This document shows, piece after piece, positions 8,111 through 15,441 of a stretch of DNA of 31,478 nucleotides. Numbering within the stretch: the first letter of the stretch is position 1; the number at the start of each line of letters is the position of its first letter. Source of the stretch: Micrococcaceae bacterium UBA7136 (GTDB lineage: Bacteria > Actinomycetota > Actinomycetes > Actinomycetales > Micrococcaceae); assembly GCA_002492045.1 (NCBI GenBank), contig DKXC01000147.1:1-31478 (forward strand), read 5' to 3'. Both the position numbers and the translations under genes were made by a program. The notes beneath the pieces were generated by a model that did no database searches, was not told where the DNA came from, and worked only from the letters and a program-made list of their open reading frames with translations.

Positions 8111-8139
8111 GGGCGTCCTTTCTGCTTCTTATCCTTTGG

Positions 8140-8262
8140 GGTACCAGACTGGTTTGGTACCTAGGGAACAGGTACCAGATTAGAACGTTTTTCCTCGAAC
8201 AGTACCGATACAAAACGTTTTTATTTGGTATCTCTTGGAGGGGACCAAAGGAGTCTGGTACC
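8140..8262 (-). repeat. Hairpin repeat element, copy 1 (diverged, inverted)
   Basis: This is the diverged copy of the element that flanks vapBC at 26182 and 26997. Read on minus it has a hairpin at 8242-8262, then the main hairpin 8171-8230, then a third hairpin at 8140-8161 with arms GGTACC. The loop GTATCGGTACTGTTCGAGG differs by one base from the other copies. The stem pair equivalent to G-C in copies 2 and 3 is A-T here, a compensatory change that suggests the folded structure is preserved. It carries one more hairpin than the other copies. No coding capacity. Confidence 0.85.
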
Positions 8263-8281
8263 TATGCAGGGGATGAGGGCA

Positions 8282-8332
8282 TAAAAATTGGGTGGGGGTC
8301 GCATCCTTCCCAGGGGACGCAACACCCCACCC
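8282..8332 (-). terminator. Probable terminator on the minus strand beyond the amino-acid permease
   Basis: GGGTGGGG (8290-8297) pairs with CCCCACCC (8325-8332), and inside it GCATCC pairs with GGACGC with one G-U. On the minus strand the stem is followed by AATTTTTA. It lies about 175 nt past the permease stop. The span 8333-8506 holds no gene; it contains a CGAGTCC/GGACTCG hairpin near 8408-8440 and the direct repeat at 8464-8498. Confidence 0.6.
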
Positions 8333-8463
8333 CATCTGCTCACACCCCTGCGAGCAGCTCATCAGAGCCAGTCAGCATAATGAAACACACTCAGGGCCCT
8401 GATCGTGCGAGTCCTTTAGCCCAAACTCTGCGGGACTCGTTCGTCAGTCCAGTATGCCAGACT

Positions 8464-8498
8464 TGTCCCCTAAAAGCTAGTTTTTGTCCCCTAAATGG
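8464..8498 (+). repeat. Direct repeat TTGTCCCCTAAA x2, possible insertion-sequence end
   Basis: TTGTCCCCTAAA occurs twice, 22 nt apart, ending 8 nt before the permease stop codon. A terminal TG plus tandem repeats of the end sequence is known for IS21-family elements, so this may be a remnant of such an end. No transposase gene or second end is visible. Confidence 0.4.
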
Positions 8499-8506
8499 TG
8501 GATATG

Positions 8507-10045
8507 TTACGGCCTATCCTGGGCAGACTGCTCCGATACCAAACCAGGAACCTCCTGCAAATCATGAGTTTCAGGCACCTTAACCCGAGTCTGCATATTA
8601 AGAGACCTACCCTCAAAGAAAGGCCGCAAATCAGCCTGACCCATACAGATCAGCATGAGCACAAAACCCAAGGCAAAAGAAACCACAGCCGTCACAAAAA
8701 CCCCGCTCGTCCCCAAAATCTGAGTAGCCCCGTACTCCGGATCCAACATGTTATAGAGAGAAACCAGCAAAATTGCAGTCATCAACAGGCCACCAGCCAG
8801 CGGACACACCAGACGGAAGAAAACATTACGGGCAGACGTAAAGATCCGCCCCCGGAAATAGCGAATACAGGCGAAAGAACTAATGGCATAGTAGAGCGCC
8901 ACCGCCACACTAGAAGCCTCAATCGTATCAGCCAGCATGTTCTCACTAATCAAAGTCATCAGCCCATAGAAAAGAGCCGACGAGATGCCCATATAGACCG
9001 TAGCCGTCCGCGGAGTCTTAAAACGGGGGTGAACATCCCCAAATTTAGCCGGCAAAGCCCGATACACAGCCATAGCAAAAATACCGCGAGAAGACGGCAA
9101 AATAGTGGTCTGACAGGTAGCCAAGGCAGAAACCGACACAGCCAGCAGCAGAGCCCAGCCCCAAGAACCCAACAAAGCATCCTTAAAAGGCGTAAAAACA
9201 TCGTCCGAGTTCTCAGGATTAGCCAGACCAATCCCCTCAGTGCCAGCCCCCGCATAAGCCAGCGCCAAGACCGTCACAAAAACATAGGTGACCACCAGGA
9301 TGGAACTAGACAGCAAGGCCGCCCGTCCTGGAGTCTTATGGGGATCCTTCGTCTCCTCGCTCATCGCCAGGCAGGTATCCCAGCCCCAATAAATAAAAAT
9401 AGCAATCAAAATAGCCTGAATCAGACTATTAAAATCAGCCTCCACCGGATTAAACCAGGACAGGTCAAAGGCCTCACCCTGAGCCCCACCAGAAGAAAGA
9501 GCCGCAAAAATACCAGCCGCCAGCAGAGCCATCGCCAGGTACTGCAAGCCCACCAGCAACCACTGAGTGACAGAACCAGCCTCAATATTGCGGTAAGAAA
9601 TCCAAGTCGTCAGCCCAATAATCGCCACACCCGTCAAAATCAGCACCGGCTTACTATGGGCCAAATCGTCCCGGCCCAAAAAAAGCCAAAAATAGAGGGC
9701 AGCAATCTGGGTCTGGTTAGCCATCGCAAAAACACCAGCCACAATCACCCCCCAGCCAGCAATCCAGCCAGTCTGAGGCCCAAAAGCCTTAGCACCCCAG
9801 GTGAAGACCGTACCCGAATCGGGCACCTCCTCATTCAACTCCCGGTAGGCCAAAGCCGTCAGCAACATAGGAACAAAACCCAGGATGAGGGCGATAGGCG
9901 CCTGGTAGCCCACCGCAATCACAATAAAACCTAGAGAAGCAGCCAGGGAGTACATGGGGGCGGTAGAAGCCACCCCAATAACGGTGGAAGAAGCCAGGCC
10001 CAGGCGTCCAGCCGCCAGGCCCTTCTGCTGAAAGTTATCGGCCAT
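8507..10045 (-). CDS. APC superfamily amino-acid permease
   Basis: This 512-residue inner-membrane protein of the amino acid-polyamine-organocation superfamily should import an amino acid or amine by proton symport. It has about 12-14 hydrophobic helices. Helix 1 carries the family pattern GVASTAPMYSLAASLG, followed by YRELNEEVPDSGTVFTWGAKAFG, the actinobacterial form of the conserved segment around helices 2-3. The substrate cannot be predicted; related genes are often labelled putrescine or general amino-acid permeases without proof. Codons are T- and G-ending throughout, unlike the C-rich sodA. The start lacks a clear Shine-Dalgarno sequence. A good promoter lies 121 nt upstream. The C-terminus ends at a possible insertion-sequence remnant, so the last residues may be altered. 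Confidence 0.9.
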   Translation of the reverse strand: MADNFQQKGLAAGRLGLASSTVIGVASTAPMYSLAASLGFIVIAVGYQAPIALILGFVPMLLTALAYRELNEEVPDSGTVFTWGAKAFGPQTGWIAGWGVIVAGVFAMANQTQIAALYFWLFLGRDDLAHSKPVLILTGVAIIGLTTWISYRNIEAGSVTQWLLVGLQYLAMALLAAGIFAALSSGGAQGEAFDLSWFNPVEADFNSLIQAILIAIFIYWGWDTCLAMSEETKDPHKTPGRAALLSSSILVVTYVFVTVLALAYAGAGTEGIGLANPENSDDVFTPFKDALLGSWGWALLLAVSVSALATCQTTILPSSRGIFAMAVYRALPAKFGDVHPRFKTPRTATVYMGISSALFYGLMTLISENMLADTIEASSVAVALYYAISSFACIRYFRGRIFTSARNVFFRLVCPLAGGLLMTAILLVSLYNMLDPEYGATQILGTSGVFVTAVVSFALGFVLMLICMGQADLRPFFEGRSLNMQTRVKVPETHDLQEVPGLVSEQSAQDRP

Positions 10046-10165
10046 TATCGCTAAAGATCATCCTCTGCGTGTGTGGGGAAAGTCAGCTGCCTCAAACCAG
10101 CCAGCGGGCACCTACGCCCAAGGACGGAAACAAGACAGATAAGACAAATATGGGAACAAGTAAAC

Positions 10166-10194
10166 AGTATAGGGTGCCAATCAGGCCACAGAAA
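10166..10194 (-). promoter_or_regulatory. Promoter for the amino-acid permease
   Basis: On the minus strand, TTTCTG (10189-10194) and TATACT (10166-10171) are separated by 17 nt. Transcription would start near 10159, giving a leader of about 114 nt. It sits directly after the terminator of the upstream symporter gene, as expected for a separate transcription unit. Confidence 0.55.
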
Positions 10195-10238
10195 GAAGCC
10201 ACCCCAGTCAAAGGAACAAAGTCTTCAACCGGGGTGGC
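10189..10238 (-). terminator. Terminator after the alanine symporter gene
   Basis: GCCACCCCAGT (10198-10208) pairs with ACCGGGGTGGC (10228-10238) with one wobble. On the minus strand it is followed by TTCTTTCTG. It is 42 nt past the symporter stop. Its T run overlaps the -35 element of the permease promoter. Confidence 0.7.
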
Positions 10239-10279
10239 ATCAAAAACGGGTGGACGCTAGCAAAAGCCAGCCTTAAGCA

Positions 10280-11830
10280 CTAGGAGGCGCGACCAGCCTT
10301 CTTAGCAGTCTGCTGGCGATCAAACTCGTCCCAGTACTCGCGGCGGGTCAGCTCATCGCTGCCGTCCCAGGCATCCAGGTTCTTAATCTCAGGCAGGTCA
10401 GAAGCCTGGAAAATTGGCTCCAGGCCAGCCTTACGCTGGGCCTCGTAGTTACGCAGAACCTTCATAACCTGCGGCATGAGCAGGCAGACCGCAGTCAGGT
10501 TAACAATGACCATACCGCCATTGAGCAGGTCGGCCAGGTTCCAGAGCAGGTCCAGAGAAGCAATAGCGCCAAAGAAGACAAAGACAATCACAACCACCCG
10601 GAAAACCTGCATGGGTAGCTTCTTTTCGGTCACGAAACGGATATTGGACTCACCGTAGTAGTAGTTACCAATAATGGAAGAGAAGGCAAAGAGAGCGATA
10701 GCCACCGTCAAGAAGTGAACCGACCACTCACCCAGCTGGGCAGACAGGGCAGTCTGAGTCAGAGTGCCAGCCTGAGACCGGTCACCGTAGGGGATATCCC
10801 CATAGACCAGCACAATAAAGGCAGTCACAGAACAAACCAGCATGGTATCGAAGTAGACACCCAAGGCCTGCACAAAACCCTGCTTGGCCGGGTGAGACAC
10901 AGAAGCAGTAGCACCAGCGTTAGGGGCAGTACCCATACCGGCCTCATTAGAGAGCAGGCCACGACGCATACCCTGAGTAATCACAGCAACCAGGGTGCCG
11001 GTCGCAAACTCCTTCAAACCAAAAGCACCAGCAAAAATATCGCCCAGGACGCCAGGAATAGCACCCAGGTTCATGACAACAACCAGCAGGCCCATAATCA
11101 GGTAGAGCACCGCCATGACCGGAACCAGAATCTCAGTCACCGAAGAAATAGTGCGGATACCGCCAAAAATAATCAGGGCAGACACCAGGGCAACAATAAG
11201 ACCCACCACAACACGGAAGCCCATGCCGTTCGTACCAGTCAGATCAACACCGAAGGAGCCAGCTGCCGCACCCACAATAGCGTTGGTCTGCACCGCTACA
11301 AAGACGAAGGCGTAGGTGACGACAATGAAAGCCACAAAGATGAGCCCCAGCCAGCGGGCATTGAGGCCACGAGACATGTAGTAGGCCGGACCACCAATAT
11401 AGGAATCCTGACCCTTACGCTTATAGAGCTGACCCAGCAGGGACTCAGCAAAAGCAGAGGCTGCACCCACCGAGGCGATAACCCACATCCAGAAGACGGC
11501 GCCGGGGCCACCCAAGGTAATAGCCAGGGCCACACCCACAATATTGCCTACGCCCACGCGGGAAGCAGCAGAAACAGTGAAGGCCCGGAAGGCTGAGATG
11601 CTCTTCTTACCGTTGTACTCGGTGCCTGCCGGGTCCTTGAGGGTGCGGAACATCTCGCCCAGAGACCGGAACTGGATGCCGCGGGTAGCAATAGTAATAC
11701 CCAGGCCAACCAAGACCAGGGCATACATGAGGAAGTTAGCCCAGAGGAAATCTGAGATATTGGTGATGACAGTGGTGGCGCCTGCGGTGGATTCGTTAAT
11801 CCAGTTCACTGCATTGAGCAGTAAATCCAT
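10280..11830 (-). CDS. Sodium:alanine symporter family protein (AgcS)
   Basis: This is a 516-residue inner-membrane symporter of the alanine/glycine:cation family (AlsT/DagA-like), importing D/L-alanine or glycine with Na+. Family signatures are ISAFRAFTVSAASRVGVGNI, VGVALAITLGGPGAVFWMW and GQLYKRKGQDSYIGGPAYYM near the N-terminus, and RRGLLSNEAGMGTAPNAGAT in the middle. About 11 membrane helices are evident. An upstream in-frame start exists at 11953, but its first 41 residues are not family-like, while the ATG at 11830 has GGGAGGA just upstream, so I use 11830. The 255-nt leader back to nhaA was examined for a glycine riboswitch and none was recognised. Confidence 0.93.
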   Translation of the reverse strand: MDLLLNAVNWINESTAGATTVITNISDFLWANFLMYALVLVGLGITIATRGIQFRSLGEMFRTLKDPAGTEYNGKKSISAFRAFTVSAASRVGVGNIVGVALAITLGGPGAVFWMWVIASVGAASAFAESLLGQLYKRKGQDSYIGGPAYYMSRGLNARWLGLIFVAFIVVTYAFVFVAVQTNAIVGAAAGSFGVDLTGTNGMGFRVVVGLIVALVSALIIFGGIRTISSVTEILVPVMAVLYLIMGLLVVVMNLGAIPGVLGDIFAGAFGLKEFATGTLVAVITQGMRRGLLSNEAGMGTAPNAGATASVSHPAKQGFVQALGVYFDTMLVCSVTAFIVLVYGDIPYGDRSQAGTLTQTALSAQLGEWSVHFLTVAIALFAFSSIIGNYYYGESNIRFVTEKKLPMQVFRVVVIVFVFFGAIASLDLLWNLADLLNGGMVIVNLTAVCLLMPQVMKVLRNYEAQRKAGLEPIFQASDLPEIKNLDAWDGSDELTRREYWDEFDRQQTAKKAGRAS

Positions 11831-12036
11831 GCGTCCTCCCTCTCTAACTATGGGCAGGCTACATCCGCTTGAAAACGAGTGGCTGTGGCTGCACTGACCG
11901 ATAGGCCTGGGCGCTCGCAATGAAAGTTGGGCCAGGCCCGCCCCGAAGGGCAATAAATAACCTAGGGCTAATTTTCACAGTTTACTTACAATTGCGCAAG
12001 GTTCCTTGTCAGGCAGGGTTTTAGGAGCAAAAGTAA

Positions 12037-12064
12037 GGGGAGATTCTGCTGTGAGAATCTCCCC
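12037..12064 (-). terminator. Terminator after nhaA
   Basis: A perfect 11-bp stem, GGGGAGATTCT (12037-12047) with AGAATCTCCCC (12054-12064), has a 6-nt loop and lies 21 nt past the nhaA stop. On the minus strand it is followed by TTACTTTTGC. Confidence 0.85.
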
Positions 12065-12085
12065 CTGATAAGGCCAGAAAGCGAC

Positions 12086-13453
12086 CTAGATGTCGTAGCT
12101 ACCGCCCTGCTGCTTGGGCTTATGGCTATCGTCGCTAAAGACGTCCGGAACACCGTCATGGTTGGCGTCCACAGATTCCTTGAGAGCAACAGCCTTGTAG
12201 TGCTTGTTGCGGGCCCCCAGGATGGCGGAGCCAGCCAAGGCAGCTAGGACGGAAGCCAGCATAATGGCGATCTTGGCGTCCTCAGTGTGGGCGGAGCCAG
12301 CCGGGAAGGCCAGCTCGGCAACCAGCATAGAGACAGTGAAGCCGATGCCGGCAGTGATCGCCAGGCCTACTACGTCGATCCACTTGACGTCGGGGTCTAG
12401 GCTGACGCCGCGGAAGCGGGTGACCAACCAGGTAGTGCCGGTAATACCAATGGTCTTGCCGAAGATGAGACCCAGCATGATACCGATAGCCACCGGATCA
12501 CTCAGGGCTGCAGTCAGGCCATCCCAGCCACCGACGGCAACACCTGCTGAGAAGAAGGCAAAGATGGGTACGCAGATGGCGGTAGAGAGCGGACGCAGGC
12601 GGTGCTCCAGGGACTCCGACAGGCTGTGCTTGCTACCCATCTGGCGGGTCTGCTCGGTAATCCGAACGGGTACGCAGAAGCCCAGGATAACGCCGGCAAT
12701 AGTGGCGTGAATACCAGACTCCAGGAAGAGAGCCCAGGTTAGGACGCCCAGAGGCAGCAGGATAACCCAGGCCGCCCACTTGTGCTGGTGGAAGAGACGC
12801 TCCTGCTTATGGGTCAGCCAGAAGTAGGCGAAGATGGGGACCAGGGCGATAATCAGGTACCAGGCCTTGACGTTATTGGAGTAGAAGAGGGCAATGATGA
12901 CGATAGCAATGAGGTCGTCTACCACCGCCAGGGTCAGCAGGAAGGTGCGCAGGGCGGCGGGTAGGGCCGTGCCCACGCTGGCCAGGACGGCCACGGCGAA
13001 GGCGATATCGGTGGCGGTGGGAATAGCCCAGCCGTGGACGGCGGTCTCGCTTGAAGAGTTAATAGCGAAGTAGATGATGGCCGGAGTCATGGCGCCACCG
13101 AAGGCTGCGGCAACCGGCACGATGGCCTTGCCGGGGTTGCGGAGGTCGCCTACCACAAACTCTTTCTTGAGTTCCAGGCCGGTTAGGAAGAAGAAGACGG
13201 TGAGTAGGCCGTCGGCCGCCCAGTGGTGGACGTTCATCATGAGGTGGCTGAAGCCGGGGATTTCTAGACCGATCTTGGTGTCGCGGATGGTCTCGTAGAA
13301 GTGGGCGGCCTGGCTGTTGGCCAGGACCATAGCCAGGATGGTGGCTGCTAGCAGGATGAAACCGCCGACTGACTCCTTACGCATGATTTCAGAGATTCGT
13401 TTGGTCTCTGCGTAGGAGCCGCGGGAGAGGGTTGCTTCCTTGGGATGGCTCAT
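12086..13453 (-). CDS. nhaA: Na+/H+ antiporter NhaA
   Basis: This 455-residue inner-membrane antiporter expels Na+ in exchange for H+. Family hallmarks are clear: HHWAADGLLTVFFFLTGLEL near residue 75, GWAIPTATDIAFAVAVLA carrying the aspartate equivalent to E. coli Asp133, and LAVVDDLIAIVIIALFY with the paired aspartates equivalent to Asp163-Asp164 that bind the ion. Helix IV and XI sequences follow as usual. The protein is longer than the E. coli form because of a C-terminal cytoplasmic tail of about 35 residues that contains DANHDGVPDV, an EF-hand-like loop. The start has AAGGAAAACC upstream. It is divergent from a marR gene, 317 nt away. Confidence 0.96.
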   Translation of the reverse strand: MSHPKEATLSRGSYAETKRISEIMRKESVGGFILLAATILAMVLANSQAAHFYETIRDTKIGLEIPGFSHLMMNVHHWAADGLLTVFFFLTGLELKKEFVVGDLRNPGKAIVPVAAAFGGAMTPAIIYFAINSSSETAVHGWAIPTATDIAFAVAVLASVGTALPAALRTFLLTLAVVDDLIAIVIIALFYSNNVKAWYLIIALVPIFAYFWLTHKQERLFHQHKWAAWVILLPLGVLTWALFLESGIHATIAGVILGFCVPVRITEQTRQMGSKHSLSESLEHRLRPLSTAICVPIFAFFSAGVAVGGWDGLTAALSDPVAIGIMLGLIFGKTIGITGTTWLVTRFRGVSLDPDVKWIDVVGLAITAGIGFTVSMLVAELAFPAGSAHTEDAKIAIMLASVLAALAGSAILGARNKHYKAVALKESVDANHDGVPDVFSDDSHKPKQQGGSYDI

Positions 13454-13770
13454 ATGGTTTTCCTTGGTCTTTCTCTATATTTTTACCGCTCGTCCCTCCT
13501 TCTGGTAGGCAGGTGTTGGCACCTGGGAGGAAGGGGGATGGGCGGGCCGACCAGACTTCCCGGCTCACCTATAGTCACCCAGCTTATCAAATGGCTTGAG
13601 ACTACTTGTTCTTCTGGGCTTTGGCTTATCTCTCACCCTGGCCTTGAGGGGGCTATGGGCTCTTGACCTGGTTCCTGTTTTTTCTCTGAGAGCTTTCCGG
13701 GAGGATACTTGACGGGGAAAGTAGAATAGGGGTAAGAAGATAACCCTCGTAGAAGCAGGAGATACGACCC
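13454..13770. other. Divergent intergenic region nhaA/marR
   Basis: This 317-nt region has no gene. It contains an AT-rich stretch next to nhaA (13476-13490), a CAGGTG-TTGG-CACCTG hairpin at 13510-13525, and a probable marR promoter: TTGACG at 13709-13714, an 18-nt spacer, and TAAGAA at 13733-13738, followed by AGGAG before the GTG start. I found no convincing -35/-10 pair for nhaA. Confidence 0.5.
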
Positions 13771-14280
13771 GTGGCTGACGCCCCCGCCCAGCAGAAAGAA
13801 ACCCGCTGGCTCAATGAAGAAGAAAGGGAAGCCTGGCTCTTTCTGTCATCCATTATGTTTACCCTGCCTGGCCAGTTGGAAACTCAGCTGGTGAAGGAGT
13901 CTGGGCTGAGTTTCGTGGAGTACATGGTACTGGCCATGCTCTCGGAGTCTCGTGACCAGCGGCTGACCATGACCGAGCTGGCCCGGCAGACCAATACCCT
14001 GTTGCCCCGTCTTTCTCGGGTGGTGACCCGCCTAGAAAAGCAGGGGTACGTGGAGCGTTCTGTCTGGGAGCAGGATCGCCGGGTCTCCCTCTGTCATCTA
14101 CTGCCCGCCGGCTGGGAGAAGGTGAAGGAGGCTGCTCCGGGTCATGTTGAGGATGTCCGGGCCCGGATTTTTGACCTCCTTTCGCCCGCCCAGGTTGAGG
14201 CCCTGGCTCAGATTGGGGAGTCGATTTTGGGGGATAAGCCTAGCCGGGTCATTGCCGTGGATGGTGTTTCTCGGGCTTAG
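13771..14280 (+). CDS. MarR family transcriptional regulator
   Basis: This 169-residue DNA-binding protein has the MarR winged helix-turn-helix. The dimerisation helix is near residues 20-40 and the recognition region is LTMTELARQTNTLLPRLSRV followed by VTRLEKQGYVERSVWEQDRR, with the conserved D-R-R wing motif. It starts with GTG, supported by AGGAG 9 nt upstream. MarR proteins usually repress a neighbouring gene and release on oxidation or on binding phenolics. Here the next gene, doxX, is co-oriented 104 nt downstream and carries its own probable promoter with an inverted repeat, a plausible target. nhaA is divergent. Confidence 0.92.
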   Translation: MADAPAQQKETRWLNEEEREAWLFLSSIMFTLPGQLETQLVKESGLSFVEYMVLAMLSESRDQRLTMTELARQTNTLLPRLSRVVTRLEKQGYVERSVWEQDRRVSLCHLLPAGWEKVKEAAPGHVEDVRARIFDLLSPAQVEALAQIGESILGDKPSRVIAVDGVSRA

Positions 14281-14335
14281 TGGTTGTGTTTTGGCTTGTG
14301 GGGGTCGACTCAATGTTACGAATTATTTCACCCAT

Positions 14336-14376
14336 CAAGCAAAAGCTTGCGCTGTAAAGAAAACCGGGGCTAGGGT
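14336..14376 (+). promoter_or_regulatory. doxX promoter with overlapping inverted repeat
   Basis: TTGCGC (14347-14352) and TAGGGT (14371-14376) are 18 nt apart. The -10 lies only 8 nt before the doxX ATG, so the mRNA would be leaderless or nearly so. CAAGC-AAAA-GCTTG (14336-14349) overlaps the -35 element and could be an operator, for instance for the adjacent MarR protein. Confidence 0.4.
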
Positions 14377-14384
14377 GGGGAACC

Positions 14385-14807
14385 ATGACTTCATTCAAGG
14401 AAAACACAAGTCTCGGTCTTCTCATCCTGCGCCTGGCCCTAGGCGTCATTATGGTCATGCACGGTTGGCAGAAGCTAACCGTCTGGGGTCTTGAAGGTAC
14501 TAGCATGAGCTTTGCTGAAATGGGTATTCCCCTAGCTGGCCTAGTCGCTCCCGCCGTCACCTTCCTGGAGCTGGTCGGTGGTCTACTCATTATTCTGGGT
14601 CTTGCCACCCGTCCTCTGGCCCTGGCTAACGCTATCTCTATGATTGGTGCGGTTTTCACCGTCCACCTGGGTTCCTTCTACGCTTCTGAGGGTGGCTACG
14701 AGTTCGTTCTCATTCTGGCCGCCGCCTCTCTAACCCTGGTGCTGACCGGTGCTGGTGCCCTCTCTCTGGATCGGGTTCTGACCCAGAACCTAGCTCAGAA
14801 GAAGTAG
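14385..14807 (+). CDS. doxX: DoxX family membrane protein
   Basis: This 140-residue protein has four membrane helices and matches the DoxX family. Typical segments are LLILRLALGVIMVMHGWQKL at the N-terminus, then FLELVGGLLIILGLATRPLA. In Mycobacterium tuberculosis DoxX forms a membrane-associated complex with SodA and the sulfurtransferase SseA that handles oxidative stress; the next coding gene here is sodA on the same strand, which fits such a partnership although no SseA is visible. A strong terminator follows the gene, so it is not co-transcribed with sodA. The start has no strong Shine-Dalgarno, consistent with a leaderless message. Confidence 0.9.
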   Translation: MTSFKENTSLGLLILRLALGVIMVMHGWQKLTVWGLEGTSMSFAEMGIPLAGLVAPAVTFLELVGGLLIILGLATRPLALANAISMIGAVFTVHLGSFYASEGGYEFVLILAAASLTLVLTGAGALSLDRVLTQNLAQKK

Positions 14808-14831
14808 TCTTTAGCGCTGAGTTAGCGCCTC

Positions 14832-14866
14832 AGGCCTCCTCCCTAGTTTTGGGAGGAGGCCTTTTT
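14832..14866 (+). terminator. Rho-independent terminator after doxX
   Basis: A perfect 12-bp stem (AGGCCTCCTCCC at 14832-14843 with GGGAGGAGGCCT at 14851-14862), a 7-nt loop and a run of five T. Very strong; it separates doxX from the DnaA-box region. Confidence 0.93.
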
Positions 14867-15341
14867 CTATCCACAGGTTTTGACCGACCTGGGCCTGACC
14901 TGTGGAGAAGACCTGTGAGGTGATGGAAAAGATGTAATTCCAAGAAATCTGACTTGGCTAGGCTAAATAATGCTGACTGAAGAGTGGCAGCAGGGAATCC
15001 CCAAAGCTCTGTCCACACCTGTGGATAAACTTGTGAACAATATCCACCAGGCTGAGGATTTAAGGGGTTAGCTTGTGGAAAAACTCCCTCTTCTGCTGGG
15101 GAGAAGGCTCATTAAGGGGACTTATCCACAGTCGCTATCCACAGGCGTGGATAAGTCACAGGCCTGTCATTTATCGAATTACAGCCCTGTTCTTTCGAAG
15201 ATTTCACTCCCTTCTTTCCTGAAAAAAAGCCTTATCGGGTCTGAACCTATCGAAAAGAGCGGGTTCTTCATCGAATATCCCCAGTTCTATCCCCAATCTG
15301 TGGAAAACTTTCTCCACTTTTGGTTCTCAACCTGTGGAAAA
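14867..15341. other. Cluster of DnaA-box-like 9-mers (non-coding)
   Basis: This non-coding stretch carries at least ten 9-mers matching TTATCCACA or its complement at 8 or 9 of 9 positions. Perfect: 15020-15028 (TGTGGATAA) and 15122-15130 (TTATCCACA). One mismatch: 14867, 14901, 15009, 15074, 15135, 15146, 15299 and 15333. Both orientations occur. It is locally AT-richer than its surroundings. Four TATCGAA-like heptamers lie at 15172, 15193, 15248 and 15269. DnaA boxes normally mark oriC or sites that titrate or reactivate DnaA. No dnaA or dnaN gene is present in this window, so calling it oriC is not justified, but a DnaA-binding region is likely. Confidence 0.7.
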
Positions 15342-15403
15342 GCTCCTCTAGGGCAGAATTGGCCTACCCTAGACCCTCCCAACTGTGTAGAGTTAGAGAG
15401 CGA

Positions 15404-15423
15404 AAGACCCAAACTAGGGTCTT
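15404..15423 (+). promoter_or_regulatory. Inverted repeat in the sodA leader
   Basis: AAGACCC (15404-15410) and GGGTCTT (15417-15423) form a perfect 7-bp inverted repeat with a 6-nt spacer. It ends 7 nt before the AAAGGA ribosome-binding site of sodA. It may be an operator or a small mRNA hairpin. I did not find a convincing -35/-10 pair for sodA. Confidence 0.4.
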
Positions 15424-15441
15424 ACACGAAAGGACCAAAAC

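Noticed and set aside
8495..9934. A 479-codon open frame on plus, antisense to the amino-acid permease
   Set aside because: Its product is Arg/His/Gln-rich low-complexity sequence with no fold features, while the minus strand encodes a well-formed 12-14-helix transporter. It is open only because of the permease codon bias.
10715..11596. A 293-codon plus-strand frame inside the alanine symporter gene
   Set aside because: Antisense shadow: composition is polar and repetitive and there is no ribosome-binding site; the minus-strand symporter explains the sequence.
11830..11953. A longer start for the alanine symporter at 11953 (41 extra residues)
   Set aside because: The extra segment is not family-like and has no ribosome-binding site, whereas ATG 11830 has GGGAGGA properly spaced.
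11831..12036. A glycine or other riboswitch in the alanine symporter leader
   Set aside because: The leader has only short hairpins (for example GCCC-TTCG-GGGC). No conserved riboswitch core was recognised.
14867..15341. Calling the DnaA-box cluster the chromosomal oriC
   Set aside because: No dnaA, dnaN, rpmH or gyrB lies in the window, and no clear unwinding element was identified by eye. I report it as a DnaA-box cluster only.
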